Shown here: positions 25,623 to 41,244 of the stretch, piece after piece
How positions within the stretch are numbered: the stretch's first letter is position 1
Layout of the letters: each line of letters opens with the position of its first letter
Assembly: GCA_030704615.1 (NCBI GenBank)
Contig: CM060731.1
Coordinates: 46,934,001-46,998,000 of the forward strand
Length of the DNA stretch: 64,000 nt
Reading direction: 5' to 3'
Source: Takakia lepidozioides
Lineage: Eukaryota; Streptophyta; Takakiopsida; Takakiales; Takakiaceae
Program-made: the position numbers and the translations under genes
The notes under the pieces: model-generated
What the model saw: the letters and a program-made list of their open reading frames with translations, nothing else
Databases searched by the model: none
What the model was told of the DNA's origin: nothing

Positions 25623-26298
25623 TACTGCAGGCTCTCTCTTCCTCTTTTCCTGATTTGGAAGCTTCACACCTAACTTCTCGCAAATCCTTTTCAACTCCTT
25701 CTTTTCTCCTTGAGAAAATGTTGGGTACATCTTCAAGGGAGGACATTTGTGCATGGGGCATGATTGTCTTACGCGATGGTAGCTCAGACTATTCTTGTCC
25801 TTGAAATTAGCATCACAGTACTTGCAGAAGAATGGACGCCTCTCAAAACCCAAGTACTCCTCTCGTCGACAATCAATATGAGCTTCCACAACAAGTCTTT
25901 CGTACTCTGATTCAGTAAAGTACTCCATACACTTTGTCCTCCCTTGTTTCATCTTGCATTTTATTATCCTCTCCTTGTTGTTGATCCTTCCGAACACCTG
26001 CACCCCTCCATTGAGTTAGGGTTGGACCACATGATAATGCTGCAACATGTTCTACGGACTTTTGGAACTCATTATTCAAATCCAAATTCGGCACACAAAA
26101 TTGTGGTTGAGAACTCACCCCTTCCACCCATCCAATGGTCGCCTTCTCCAAGACCACCCGTGCGTTTTCATGCACTTGAGAAGCATCATAGACAGAAATT
26201 GCTGGTGGGCTGCCATGACTTATGTTGGCATTGGCTTGTTGAGCGTGACCATCAACTATGAGGTCAACTTGTGCTTCATTAATCGTTGTCAAGGCCAT
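25605..26298 (-). CDS. Small zinc-finger protein, two exons, SINE-derived stop
   Basis: Exon 1 26298-26119 (60 codons) and exon 2 25997-25605 join in phase across a 121-bp intron (donor GTGAGT, acceptor GGTGCAG), giving 190 aa. Without splicing the two parts lie in different frames. The N terminus is low-complexity and polar. Exon 2 has a basic segment (RINNKERIIKCKMKQGR) and a single finger, PFFCKYCDANF...SLSYHRVRQSC, with C-x2-C then H and C spacing (C2HC-like rather than classical C2H2). A Lys/Glu-rich helix follows. The C terminus EPAVVAAKW-stop reads straight into the head of a SINE, so the last residues and the stop come from the insertion. It could be a lineage-specific gene, a captured transposon domain or a truncated gene. 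The function is unknown. Confidence 0.5.
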
Positions 26299-26407
26299 GG
26301 TACTGCCATCCTCTTTACTCCATACCCCATCATCTCAATAGCCTAAGCACCTGTACATGCAAACGATCATATAGAACGTGAACTTCAAATGTCCCACTAG
26401 ACTAATG

Positions 26408-28451
26408 TTATGGCAACTGATTCTCATCACTGGCTTGGGTGACATCCTTCTGGAGGTTCCATTTCTTCCATAGAGCTATTTCCACTGATTAATCATGTGC
26501 AATGCTCTTCAATCCTGGAAACTATGAGCAAACTATCAGAAAATAAAGCATGTTCTTCTTCAGCAGTTGTGATGAAGAGGGAAAGCTCCTTACTTTTCCA
26601 CCTATTCCTGCAGCTGACACGACAACCCGCTTGTCCTTCACCTGCACGTACCAATACAAGTAGTACTTCCTTGTCAAAGCGTCAGAAAGTCAATATGTCA
26701 ACCATTTTGCCCACAAAAGTGAGGTGGACTAACAAAGATCATCCCCATACCAGCTCTATTCAGTGATTAATGACAGACTAGGATAATAGTGTGGACAAAA
26801 CAACGTAGCACTGATAAAGAGTATGTCAAAAGTTCAGACGATCCTTCAATCCATATGAATAACTATACCTGGGAAAGCTTGAATGTTCTGACTTCATGGT
26901 GCGTGCAGCCACGAACATTGGTCCTTCTGTGAATCCCGAGTTAACACGTCAGCATACCAAACAGAACCCTTTCAAATGCCATGGCTCTCAAGAGCCCTTC
27001 ACTGAAGTAGAACAAGAAGAGCATCAGAGCAAGAAGAGAGCATCCGGAACAAACGTGCGAGCTGCCTCTTGCAAAGACCCAAACTCATTGATATGTTTTG
27101 TCTAGCCCTACACCCGCCTGTCATATGACTGAATGTCTCACCGGCAGATAGACGATGCTCTCACTTGGTCCTATGACTGTTGCTTGTGACAATGTCCTTG
27201 ACCTGGCCAACCACCCCTCCCACATAACCCACAATTAGTAAGGTATGTCTTAGCTGCAAGGCCAGAGATGTCTCATTTGACTCGAAGTGCAAATAGTCTC
27301 GCTGAAATGTTTGTCCCAGCTCTGAAATTCGACGGGGAGATTATGAATGGAAAAGTAGATAATTATTTAGTGACAGGGAGGCATGCAAAAAAGCATTTGA
27401 CAACACTTCCACATGTTCTCCATGCTCCACATCTAATCAATTGAAATCACTTCATGAACGGCGGGCCCTAATTTAGAGCCAACCTAGCCAAAAGTCCAGG
27501 AAGCTATATGAATACGACGTGTATCTTATGCCCCCAAGCTCTCATGAGTGATGGAAGGCTGGTGGAGGTTTCTCCTCTGGAATAAAGGTCACCTGCAGCT
27601 CTTCCTCCCCATGTCACACATCCATATCTCTCTCTCTAGGTCCATAACATCAAAACTACAACAAGCACCTTTCTACACGAAGGACCTTTCTACAGCTTCA
27701 TGTTACCAAGTTGTACATACTGCTTACAGAGCATGCCTAAATTAAAATGTACCAAACGAACCAGATTCAGGAGATCAGAGACTGATGAAGGACTCGGGCT
27801 TTTCTTGGTCGACATTGAATTGTTGTTGTCTCCAAACATCAGCCCATAAGACAACAACTCTCTCACAATAGCTGAAACCTGAAACCTATAAGCTATAGTT
27901 TAAGCTATAAATTACAAGAATTACACTATAGCTGAAACCTTTCAACTGCCAACAGATCTGAAGAAGCACTCCCATCCATAACAAGAACTATGCTGCATTT
28001 GGGAAATTGAGAAATAAGAGAGAAGAGCCTACATTGAGTGGCCGCTTGGCAAGATGTTGCTGACTGTAATCCAACAATAGAAGTGCAAGTTCTGGACTAC
28101 GAAAGATATAGCCATGCCAACCTGAGATGGCTGAATCAATCCTTCCACGGTCCAAGAGAGAGAAAGAAGACTTTCTAGAATCCTCCTCCACACACACACC
28201 TAGAGAGAGAGAGAGAGAGAGAGAAAGAGCTCTACAGCCTCCATAGGAGGCTCAAAAGACTTTACGGGACAAGGACAACTGAAGATAGAACGAACAGAAC
28301 AGTGGGGCTTATCAAAAATTGAGAATATTACAAGACACACCTCAAAGAATGAAAGTCTGAGTTGTGAAGCTTGGCGAATGACCACACTCAGCACCTCCAG
28401 CCTGCAGCGTTGAAGAAGTTTTAGAAACTCACTCCAAAGAGCAACCTCCAT
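26408..28451 (-). other. Exon-like islands of an unidentified gene
   Basis: Protein-like open segments flanked by splice consensus occur on the minus strand: 28451-28341 (MEVALWSEFLKLLQRC... ending in a GTGTGT donor), about 28125-28035 (GYIFRSPELALLLLDYSQQH in one frame), about 26920-26869 (HHEVRTFKLSQ), about 26645-26595 (VKDKRVVVSAAGIGGK, GTAAGG donor) and 26475-26408 (WKKWNLQKDVTQASDE then stop). Phases do not all agree, so no single transcript is proposed. It may be an unrecognised gene or a decayed one. Confidence 0.22.
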
Positions 28452-29995
28452 TGTGAATGTACATATTTGACTAAAATCATTTAACTAAAATTAGATGCAC
28501 CGGATCCTATGAATATTATAAATTCAAAACGAACTTGGAAAGTTGTGGGGATCTGTCTAAGGGTGGCAAAATAGAGAGGGAGAAGGTTTGACAATTAAAC
28601 CTCACTTGAAATTGACCCTGAAGCAAAATAAACATCTCACTTCCGTTGATGATAACAACTTGTAGCTTCCAATGCCAGCTTCCAAAGTAGTTATATATAT
28701 CAGAAACTGTGGGGACTGACTACCCATAATTTCGAGCCTTTAGAGTTGACTAGAAGAGCACAAGCAAGACTTGCAATGAAGTCAGGCCCAATGAGATCTC
28801 TAACTCTATGACACCCACTAATTCCATATCAACACAAGTCATATCAGGCACCATCGAACCTATGGCCCTCCATTATGTCAGTCACCTCCACTTCAAAATC
28901 CCACTTCATTTGCAAGGCAGCTATGTACTTCATTGTTGCCAGTACATGTTGGTTATGACATAATGTCTAAGGGGAGCATAGTGACTTCCATATATTCATT
29001 TCAATGCATCACAAAAATTGAGACCTCCCACAAGGGTTACACATAGTTCTAGCTTGTGAAATATGTGAGGGTCTTCAGTCATTGAATTGAAGAAGGCAAA
29101 AATGTGCCAACACATTTTCAATGTTTTTTCAGATGCCATCACTAAAGTTTGGACTGGGTCATTCTGGTGTATATGTCATGAAATCCAACTGGTTTCCATT
29201 TTTCTGCAACCTACAGAACAATGAGAGCGCGAGAAAGAGGCAAACGCACCTGTCAGGTGATGCAAAGCGAGCAGCGAACGGCCCTTTGCACACTCTCCAT
29301 ACACTGAGGTGCCCGCTTCCTAAAACGAACATTCCACATCGCTGATTAAGTAGTTGTTCCAAAACCACTACTCAGAACATTGCAGCTGATACAGTAAACC
29401 CAAATCTCAAACTTACATGTCAATCTCAATTTCCCTTGGTTATTTCACGTTCCTTTTTTCACCTAGATTCAGTAATGAACTTAGCCACCTTAATGGTTGA
29501 ACAAAAGGAAACATGTAGCTGCCAAAGGAATATCGTGGCACAGAAACAGGGGAGAGGTGAGCGATGTGAACTGTGATAGATGGCTGGCCATATGTTTGCT
29601 GGTCGCAGCTCGTTGCGATTTGGCTGGTCACATACCAAATTTCATCGCCCCTCCAGATTTTGCAGCTCCCTATACGCCCGCTACCGTCGTTAGGCTCTCC
29701 CTGCCTTATTCTAACTCTCATTCAATCTCACTCTCACTCTCGATAGCTGGAATGCAGGACGTCTCCCTCGCATTGGCTGCCCAAAGCGCCACATTCCTCT
29801 CTCTCTTGCGGGCCCTTCCAGGATGTACAACATGCATGTGTCACCTTCCTATGCGCCGTGTACCATGCATGCATGTCGCTTCGGGGCATAGGCCGTGGCG
29901 CCAAAGAATGAGAGCCATTTCGTCAGCTCGTAAGTCTCCTTCCATTCCGGAAGATGATGATCAGAAGATGATTGGAGGGTGACTGGTTTGGTACG
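28452..29995. other. Intergenic, nothing firm
   Basis: The neighbouring stretch at 28203-28226 is a (GA)n microsatellite. A 161-codon + ORF at 29497-29982 has skewed composition (Cys, Met and Ser rich) and no recognised motif, so it was not called as a gene. Confidence 0.4.
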
Positions 29996-30117
29996 CTAGG
30001 TAGCGCCTCGCTTATGGGTTGTAGGCGGTCCGGACTGTGGCGAGACGTAGAAGCTTCGAGCGGCAGGTAGGAACCAGCTATAGCTGGGTGGTAGCCCATA
30101 AGCGAGGCGCTACCTAG
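29996..30117. repeat. Perfect 23-bp inverted repeat, 76-bp loop
   Basis: The left arm at 29996-30018 (containing GGTAGCGCCTCGCTTATGGG) is the exact reverse complement of 30095-30117. Pairing stops sharply at both ends. The loop is GC-rich and includes GGAACCAGCTATAGCTGGG. A SINE starts 23 bp downstream. It could be the ends of a very short foldback element or a hairpin RNA. Confidence 0.9.
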
Positions 30118-30140
30118 TTCATAATCTGATCATAACTAGA

Positions 30141-30310
30141 CAACCAGCATGTAGCCCAGTGGTAATGGGCACATACCACGTTGGATGTGTTTGTGGGTTC
30201 AAACCACCCTCTGGTATGTCATGAAGGTGTCCACCTTCCTGCTCGAAGGCAGTACCCTTCGAGGTCAAGTGACACCATAAGTTACGCTCCCTTCAGGAGG
30301 CGTCATACTT
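30141..30310 (+). mobile_element. tRNA-derived SINE, family A, copy 2
   Basis: A-box region GTAGCCCAGTGGTAATGGGC (30151-30170), B box GGGTTCAAACC (30195-30205), then GGTGTCCACCTTCCTGCTCG and a 3' part ending in CTCCCTTCAGGAGGCG. The head resembles a tRNA gene, but the element continues well past tRNA length into a shared non-tRNA body, so it is a SINE rather than a tRNA. Confidence 0.85.
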
Positions 30311-31035
30311 CTTCTGATCATAACCAGGGTGGTCCTGGGCTGAATCCTTTACATACCACGGTAGCTGGTTCAGCTCTGTTCTTGGACATTTTCTATGTTT
30401 ACACCATTGTCAATTATGCCTTTCATTCCATCCTCTGGCTTCTTCTTTTTTGTCAAAATAGATAAAATAGATGTTATATATGCTTCTCATTGAATGATAA
30501 TAACATCTTTCAATGGGCAAGCTTGTGCTTGTGGCGGGGCCCACGTGCAGCAAAGAGGGTCCTGAAGGGTGGGAACCACTCTTGGATTGGTATCAAAGCT
30601 GGGTTCCATGGGCAGCTGCAAGTGCCCCCATGAATCGCCCCAGGATTTACGAGGCGTGAGTGGTCGAAATAGGATATTCCCTAAGGGGCGCAAAAAAGCC
30701 GTTCCTTCACAAGGGGCGAACGAGTTTCATGGCCTAACTGACACCTTTGTTATTTTTTACAGCGGGCCCGCAGCCTTATAGTTTGCTATTGGATTCCATC
30801 CAAAGTAAGTTACATTTTAGGAGAGGGAATGATTTTTGACATTTCCATCCAAAACTTATTTAATTGTCAATTATTATGTCATGGGCCCATAGCAATTGGT
30901 GCCAAAGATTTCTAGAGGGGTGGATGGAAACCTCTCCATGGAACCACCCCCTCTCATTTTTAAGGGGCGATTCCATCCGGGGGGCGCCCCCTTGGGGAGG
31001 CGCTTGGGAGTGCCCATGAAACCCGGCCCTCAAGT

Positions 31036-31460
31036 TTCTAACATACCATACTAGTCCTGGTACGAGACGTATCACAAAACTTTCATACCAGTTTGGTCTA
31101 TATAATGGTGGATGTATTTTGTTTCCAGATACTGGTATAACTATGAGTATCATGACCACAATACCAGCTGGTATGAGATATCAATTCGGGTATCATTCCA
31201 AAGCCATGTTGAGTTACAAATTTATGATGGCAAGTATCAAGTGAAAACAAATAAAATATACATAAAGAAGTAAATATACTTAAGTACAAATATATAGGCA
31301 TATGTAGACATAAATTAATTCAATATACATACCAGAGTAAATGAGGAAGACGGTGGGGGAGTACTGGTATTGTGGCTAGTATGAAAAAACTGATACCAGC
31401 CTGGTCTGGTATATGACCAAGTATTCTCCCAAATGATACCAGACTAGTCTGGTATCTAAA
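31036..31460. repeat. Cluster of CCAG/CTGG palindromes
   Basis: Two perfect palindromes, ATACCAGCTGGTAT (31161-31174) and a 22-mer at 31435-31456 (GATACCAGACT and its complement). Several imperfect relatives of ATACCAGnnTGGTAT lie between them, near 31043, 31087, 31130 and 31392. The surrounding 30310-31535 is AT-rich without a recognised gene. Confidence 0.7.
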
Positions 31461-31544
31461 TACCAATATTGTCGGGTGGTAATTTGTGTTATTAATTATA
31501 TATTTTGTACACTTTTTGAAATTTTTCTAAGTCATTGTTCTTCT

Positions 31545-31860
31545 ACAGCGGCGGACTGGGCAGACCCTCCAGCGGACTTTACAGGTGCGTAGGTGGGCAA
31601 ACCCTTCACCAGACTTTACAAGTGGACTCGCCTTCCAGCAGACTGTGCAGACCCTCCAATAGACTCTACATGTGGACTCACCTTTCCAGCGGACTGGGGG
31701 CCTCAAGCGGACTCTACAGGTGGACGAGTGGACCCTCCAGGGTAGACTAGATTGCAGAATGGACCTCCTCCAACAGACTATGGAGAGTCAATGGACCCTC
31801 CAGCAGACTCTCAAGAATAGACTAGACTATCCAATGGACCCTCCGGCGGACCCGGTGGAT
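31545..31860 (+). repeat. Degenerate minisatellite, about 18-25 bp units
   Basis: Many imperfect copies of a unit close to GGACCCTCCAGCAGACTCTA, alternating with GTGGACTC variants. Two plant-telomere-like units (TAAACCC) follow near 31863-31878. Confidence 0.85.
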
Positions 31861-32127
31861 GGTCTAAACCCTAAACCCTTTCTTGGAAGCCTTTTGGGCC
31901 GCAAGATTCTACGTATGTCTCTTGATAGAAATGGAGCTTTTGTCATGAGATTGGTAGCTTACAAGTTCTCCTGACATGTAGTTCCATAAGCTCCCTTCTA
32001 ATGAGTATGGGACGATCTTGTTTGGATGTGTCCACCCCTTCTGGATTCTCTGGCAATAGTGATGCAATAGAGAGTCCATTGCGCTCAAAAGAACTGCACA
32101 CTCACGCATACCAGGAGTGCTTGAAAC

Positions 32128-33450
32128 CTACAGTTTTGAGCCTAATAGATGTTGCGAGGGCTCTTGCCACGAGCCCTTGGGTGGAAGGGCTTGTAACCTT
32201 TTAAGAAAGATTGTAAGCCGGAAAAGGGCCTCGGTTTGAAGTAGCACGCATACAAACTTTGCACATAGGATGTGAGATGGATTTGTGCCTTTGGCACCAA
32301 GCATTACTTGGAAAAAAGATGACTGCAATGGTTCCATATTTTTTTTCCCTCCAGGCAACTGGGACACCAGATGCCCAGAACTCACAACCATAAGTGGTTG
32401 CCTGGGTGACAACGCTGTCAAATAGCCACTTTTGGGTTAGGAGGTGGCGCAGATGTATCTGTTTGCATTTGGCCTGAAGGCGGAGTGGAGGCCACCTTGC
32501 CCTTCATCAATCTGTCCAGGGCAGTGATGCAAACTGGAATTTGGAATGGATAACCAGACCCAGATATCGGTATGATTTGACAATCTCAATTTCCTGTTGG
32601 TTGAAGATGAATCTGCGGTCCGCTTGGCCATTGAAAACCATGATCTTGGTTTTGCTAAAATAGATGTGCAGCCCATAGTATTTGGAAAACTCTTCCAGGA
32701 TGCGAAGATGGCATTGCAGGAGATTGTGCCAAGAGGGCAACATAATCAGCGTAGAGGAGATCTGACTGCGTTGGTCCCCGATGCAAGTGCACACCAACGC
32801 CATAGTTTTTTTAGATGTAACCTCCAAAGCGTCAATGTAGATCCCAAAAAGGGTAGGTGAGATGGGGCAGCCCTATTTGACCCCAATGTTGCTATGTACC
32901 TCTGCTGAGAATTCCCCCGCGACCTTGACCGTGCCAATGACAATCTCATACATGGAAGAGATGGCATATAGGATGCCCGGAGGCACTCGAATCAAAAGCC
33001 TTTCGAAAGTCTACGAAGCAAACATACACCATTTTGTTGTCAAAGCTTGCACGTTCTACCATAGTCTGAAGAGTGAGATTGTGGTCAAGAGTGGATCTGT
33101 TGCAACGAAACCTGCTTGCCCCATGCACGGATGTGAGAGGCTTCAGCCCAATCATCCAGTTTTATGGCCACTACTGCCCCAAACAGCTTAGCCAGTAACG
33201 AAGACACCGCGATTGTGCGATAGTTGGTCGTTGTGAGCATGTCGCCCCTCTTTGAGAGGGGGTGGATGATGCTCTTTGTCCACTCTGTTGAAAAGCCATG
33301 TTGCTCGGCTTCATTGAAGAGGTGTGCTGTAAATGGGGCCAAAGTTGTTGCCGCGGGCTTGATGGAAAAAAGACACAAAATTGCAGGGCACCTGATGGCT
33401 ATTAGAATTTGGGTCACAGCTTGCCATTGAGTGTGAGTGAGGCTTGAGGG
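32128..33450 (-). pseudogene. LINE (non-LTR) reverse transcriptase, decayed
   Basis: Broken minus-strand ORFs read in LINE order. Around 33310-33090 is a segment with WTKSIIHPLSKRGDM and NYRTIAVSSLLAKLF (RT motif 1-2 region). Around 33100-32980 is GFRCNRSTLDHNLTLQ then VCFVDFRKAFDS (motif A with the catalytic Asp). Around 32827-32540 is SKYYGLHIYFSKTKIMVFNG and YRYLGLVI (motifs D/E). Around 32400-32330 is a TYGCEFWASGVPVAW-like segment. Frameshifts separate the pieces. The endonuclease domain was not found, so it is a 5'-truncated fossil. Confidence 0.85.
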
Positions 33451-34002
33451 TTTGCATATTGTAGGTCAGGACTCCCGTAGCAATAGTGCGTAGTCCCACA
33501 TTTGCTGACGTGTTCTGTGGTTCTTCCTCTTATTGGAGTTCTTGCTTCATACTTCTCACTTAGTATCAGCCACTGATACATTGTGCAGCACAGAACAGAA
33601 GTTTTCTAGCAGTTACTTGCTCTCAGCAATCCATGGTCACCGTCCTCTCAAGGAAAGATTCAGTCCTCAGCCAAAATATTTGCTGTTTGATCTGAGTAGA
33701 AATGGTTCACAAGAGACACCAAGGTGATTACAGGCACCAACTCAACCTTCCTGCACTATGAAAAACCTTTCACAACCAGGTGAATTGGTGTCTTACTACC
33801 TGCAATTCAATAGTGGGTTATGGCTCAACTGGCATGGCACGCTTCACCAAAACCGAAGCTGCATATTTGAGCTTTAGAGGTGTGGCGTTGGCCATAGAAC
33901 TATGAAACTGAAGAGAAAGGAAGGCAGTACCGGCAAGGCAAGGGACTCTATATAAAGCATGTGCGCCTTGTTGTACCCCGTATGGAAGCTGGCCATTTCA
34001 GG

Positions 34003-38377
<4,375 letters not shown>

Positions 38378-40074
38378 TTATTGCAGCCATGGCTTCCAAT
38401 CCCCAACTCCTTCCACCAAGCAATCAGGTACCTTGGCAGACCAACTGTCGAGGTCAGGCATTTTTCCTGACAACAGCATCACATTACGACCTTCATCTCT
38501 AAGCTGACGGATACTAACATCCCCGGAAAAGGCAGCATCCATTGCTATTATCGTGCTCTGCATTGCTCGATCCCAATCTCTCATTCTCTCTTTATCTCCT
38601 TCGACTTTGAGGCCTCCACAATTTGCAACACAGTTTACCATCACTCGCCCCCCTGGTTTGAGACGGTCCTTCAACATAGTCCATGTGGAGACCTGTGATA
38701 ATTCTTCACAGAGACGTCCATTGCTAAACAAATCAACAATCAAACCTGCGAACCCTCCCTCTACAATGGCTGCTGGTCCCAGAGCATCTCCTACATGAAC
38801 CACTAAGAAGCCCCCCCTTCTCCGCCCTGCCTTCCTGTACACATGTCTACCAGCAGTGCGCTTTAGATTGAGATCCTCAATCAGAATATTTCCATTGTTG
38901 TTTGCATCACGTTGTGAAATATCCACCTCTGCTGCAAATTGACTACCTCCACCTTCCATAGCCTCAGGATTGATTGATCTATAGGGTACATCACTAGATC
39001 GGAACCTGTCCCCAGTAAGCTTGCGTCTAGTTGACCTGCCATCACCAGATACCTCCAAATTCGTCAGGCCAAAATAAGCACGCCCAACTCTGACAACTTC
39101 AGGATCCAGCTCCCAGCCTTCTAAAAGCAAGGAAGGCCATGCATGCAGCAGTATCCGAGCCACAGTGCCTGCTCCAAGGCCTAGAATCCCCACTGTGCCT
39201 TCAGGAAGTAATGGCGGCAAGGATGCAAACACATCATAGTATGAGCTTGTCCACACCCTGCCATTCCGCCAGAACACGCTGTGAATCAGGTTTGCATCGT
39301 CAAGCTTCAACACGTACGCCCCAGAAAACTCATTGTCGAGTCCTTCGTCTAATTCTATCACGGATATCTTATTGAAAGGTGTGGTCATCTCATCCACTAA
39401 CCAAGCTTCACCGTCCTCATAGTCACACTCTGCGCCATCTGCATCTCCATCATTTTCCAGATAATCGATCGCTTTCGCATCCAGTGAAAGACTTGTGTAA
39501 TCAACAGACTCGTTGTATGATGGGTTGACTGACGCCAACACTTGGGATGCCTTCGCATCGCTGGCATCCTCGGTCCGTAAACTCCCCCAGGAATATACAT
39601 CCTCATGCCTGTGTAGCTTACATCCTGCAGGCAAAAAAGATGCCACAATATGGGCTTTGCGAACCTACTTAGACATAAGGACAAGTTAGCCCATCCTTCA
39701 ACCCTCTTCTTCTACTGAAGTAGCGTGTAACCCTGAGAAAGCGATAATCTTGACCTGCAAACACCAAAGCTGCTCCCGCATAATTCTGAACCAAACTAGA
39801 GCCCTTGACAAGCAATCGACTGTTATATCCACACAGATAGCAAAGGACACCCCACCAACGTTGAACTCATCTGTGCAAGTCCGTCTTGATCAAGACCTGA
39901 TTTGGGTGAAAATTGTGCAGCTCCCCTGGTAATAACAACCTGTGGCTTGCACGACCGCTCAGCATTCCATTTCAGATCCCGACTGTTCCTGGAGGATGCG
40001 ATGCAGTACACACGATTGGCACTCGCATGCTTTGGGAAGAATGTGAGCGATGCAGTGCACGCGCTGACATCCAT
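38378..40074 (-). CDS. Spermidine-synthase-like methyltransferase-fold protein, plastid-type N terminus
   Basis: Exon 1 40074-39897 (59 codons plus 1 nt) and exon 2 39624-38378 join in phase to 474 aa. The N terminus MDVSACTASLTFFPKHASAN is rich in Ser, Ala and Arg and low in acid residues, fitting a plastid transit peptide. The core has VFWRNGRVWTSSYYDVF, then the SAM-binding motif I GTVGILGLGAGTVARILL (about residues 203-220), an acidic motif II WELDPEVVRVGRAYF, a long charged insertion, VVHVGDALGPA and GLIVDLFSNG (motif IV position). The aminopropyltransferase signature of true spermidine synthases (GGGDGG) is absent, so the call is the plant spermidine-synthase-like SAM-dependent methyltransferase family, substrate unknown. 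An alternative in-frame start lies at 40146. Confidence 0.82.
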
Positions 40075-41244
40075 GAATCTGACGAACACCCACAAACACC
40101 ATAGCCTGTGCGAGCGATGGAAGGCCCCACAACAGCAAATTTTCAAACATATGTCGGTACTCCATGCATCAGCCCTAATTGCAACTCCAGTGTAGTTTGA
40201 GTTCAGGGCATTCAGTGTTACTACCTATGTATTAGCACCGCGCTGCTAGCCTGGCAGTCCTGCTAACGGCTCAGCAGGACGACTTTCCTAACTGCTGCTC
40301 CAACTAAAATTTAGAACACTATTTCATAAACAGAGAAGTGTCACTTCTTCTTCCCTTCTCTTGATGGTTCAGTTTTCTAGCGTAGCTTTGCCCTGTGATG
40401 AAAACCATAAACCCATATAGAAACTGATAAGATTGGCATGCATTGCCTTCCAAGCTGATGCGCAGCTACACTTGGCTGGGGCTCAACGAAGGATGAAGGT
40501 CCAGTTGTCTTTCGGTCCATTTTGCAAGACCGTCCACCCTAGACTAGCATGAAAAAGAAAAGATCTGAGCTTGCTTTGCGTGGGGCTGGAATCTATGAAT
40601 GTTTCCAATGTGATAATCTACCATGGTTCTATCTTACTGGATTCTGGTTGTCTTTCGTTTTTTTCCTGTAGGGTTTTCGCATAAGACTCGACTGTATAAG
40701 TTTACATTACAAGTCCTGAAACTTATAAGAGGCTTGCAAATTGTTCAGGGTCCACAAACGTTGAGCGAATCGACCATCAACTGGCCTCCGTGGTCGATCA
40801 GGATCTGTGAGGTCCATGGATAACATCTCTTTTTATGAATTTAGTACACGGCATTTCTGCTGATCAGTACACTTGTCACTGGCTCGAATTTTAGAGAAGA
40901 CAAGACAAGTGAGATTTTATGACGATCAATGATCTATGAGCTGCGATGAAATGGCAAATGGATTATATTGGATTATATTGACGATTCTCATTACCGGAAT
41001 CTCCGATATGTCGATGCTTCAAAATAAAGATTTCATTGTTCAACCACGTCTATGTTGCAATCTCAAATTTTGGTTGGTTTTTCTCTAGGTTGCATTGTAT
41101 TTGTATAATAACTGTTAAATAGTTACATCTCCACTGCAATCTACTGCACTAGACGTCCAGTAATCAGGATTATGTACATTCGGAGATTTAGATTAGAAAT
41201 CTGCACTTTTTTATCTTGGCAAATGTGGGCATTGTCATCTGTAG
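40075..41244. other. Intergenic, nothing recognised
   Basis: Contains the presumed promoter of the methyltransferase-like gene and the 3' flank of the MFS gene. No coding or repeat feature could be supported. Confidence 0.45.

Noticed and set aside
29497-29982. 161-codon + ORF
   Set aside because: Skewed composition, no domain, no splice partners; several nested Met starts give no better candidate.
30141-30230. tRNA gene
   Set aside because: A and B boxes are present, but stems do not close and the sequence continues into a repeat body shared with two other loci, so it is a SINE.
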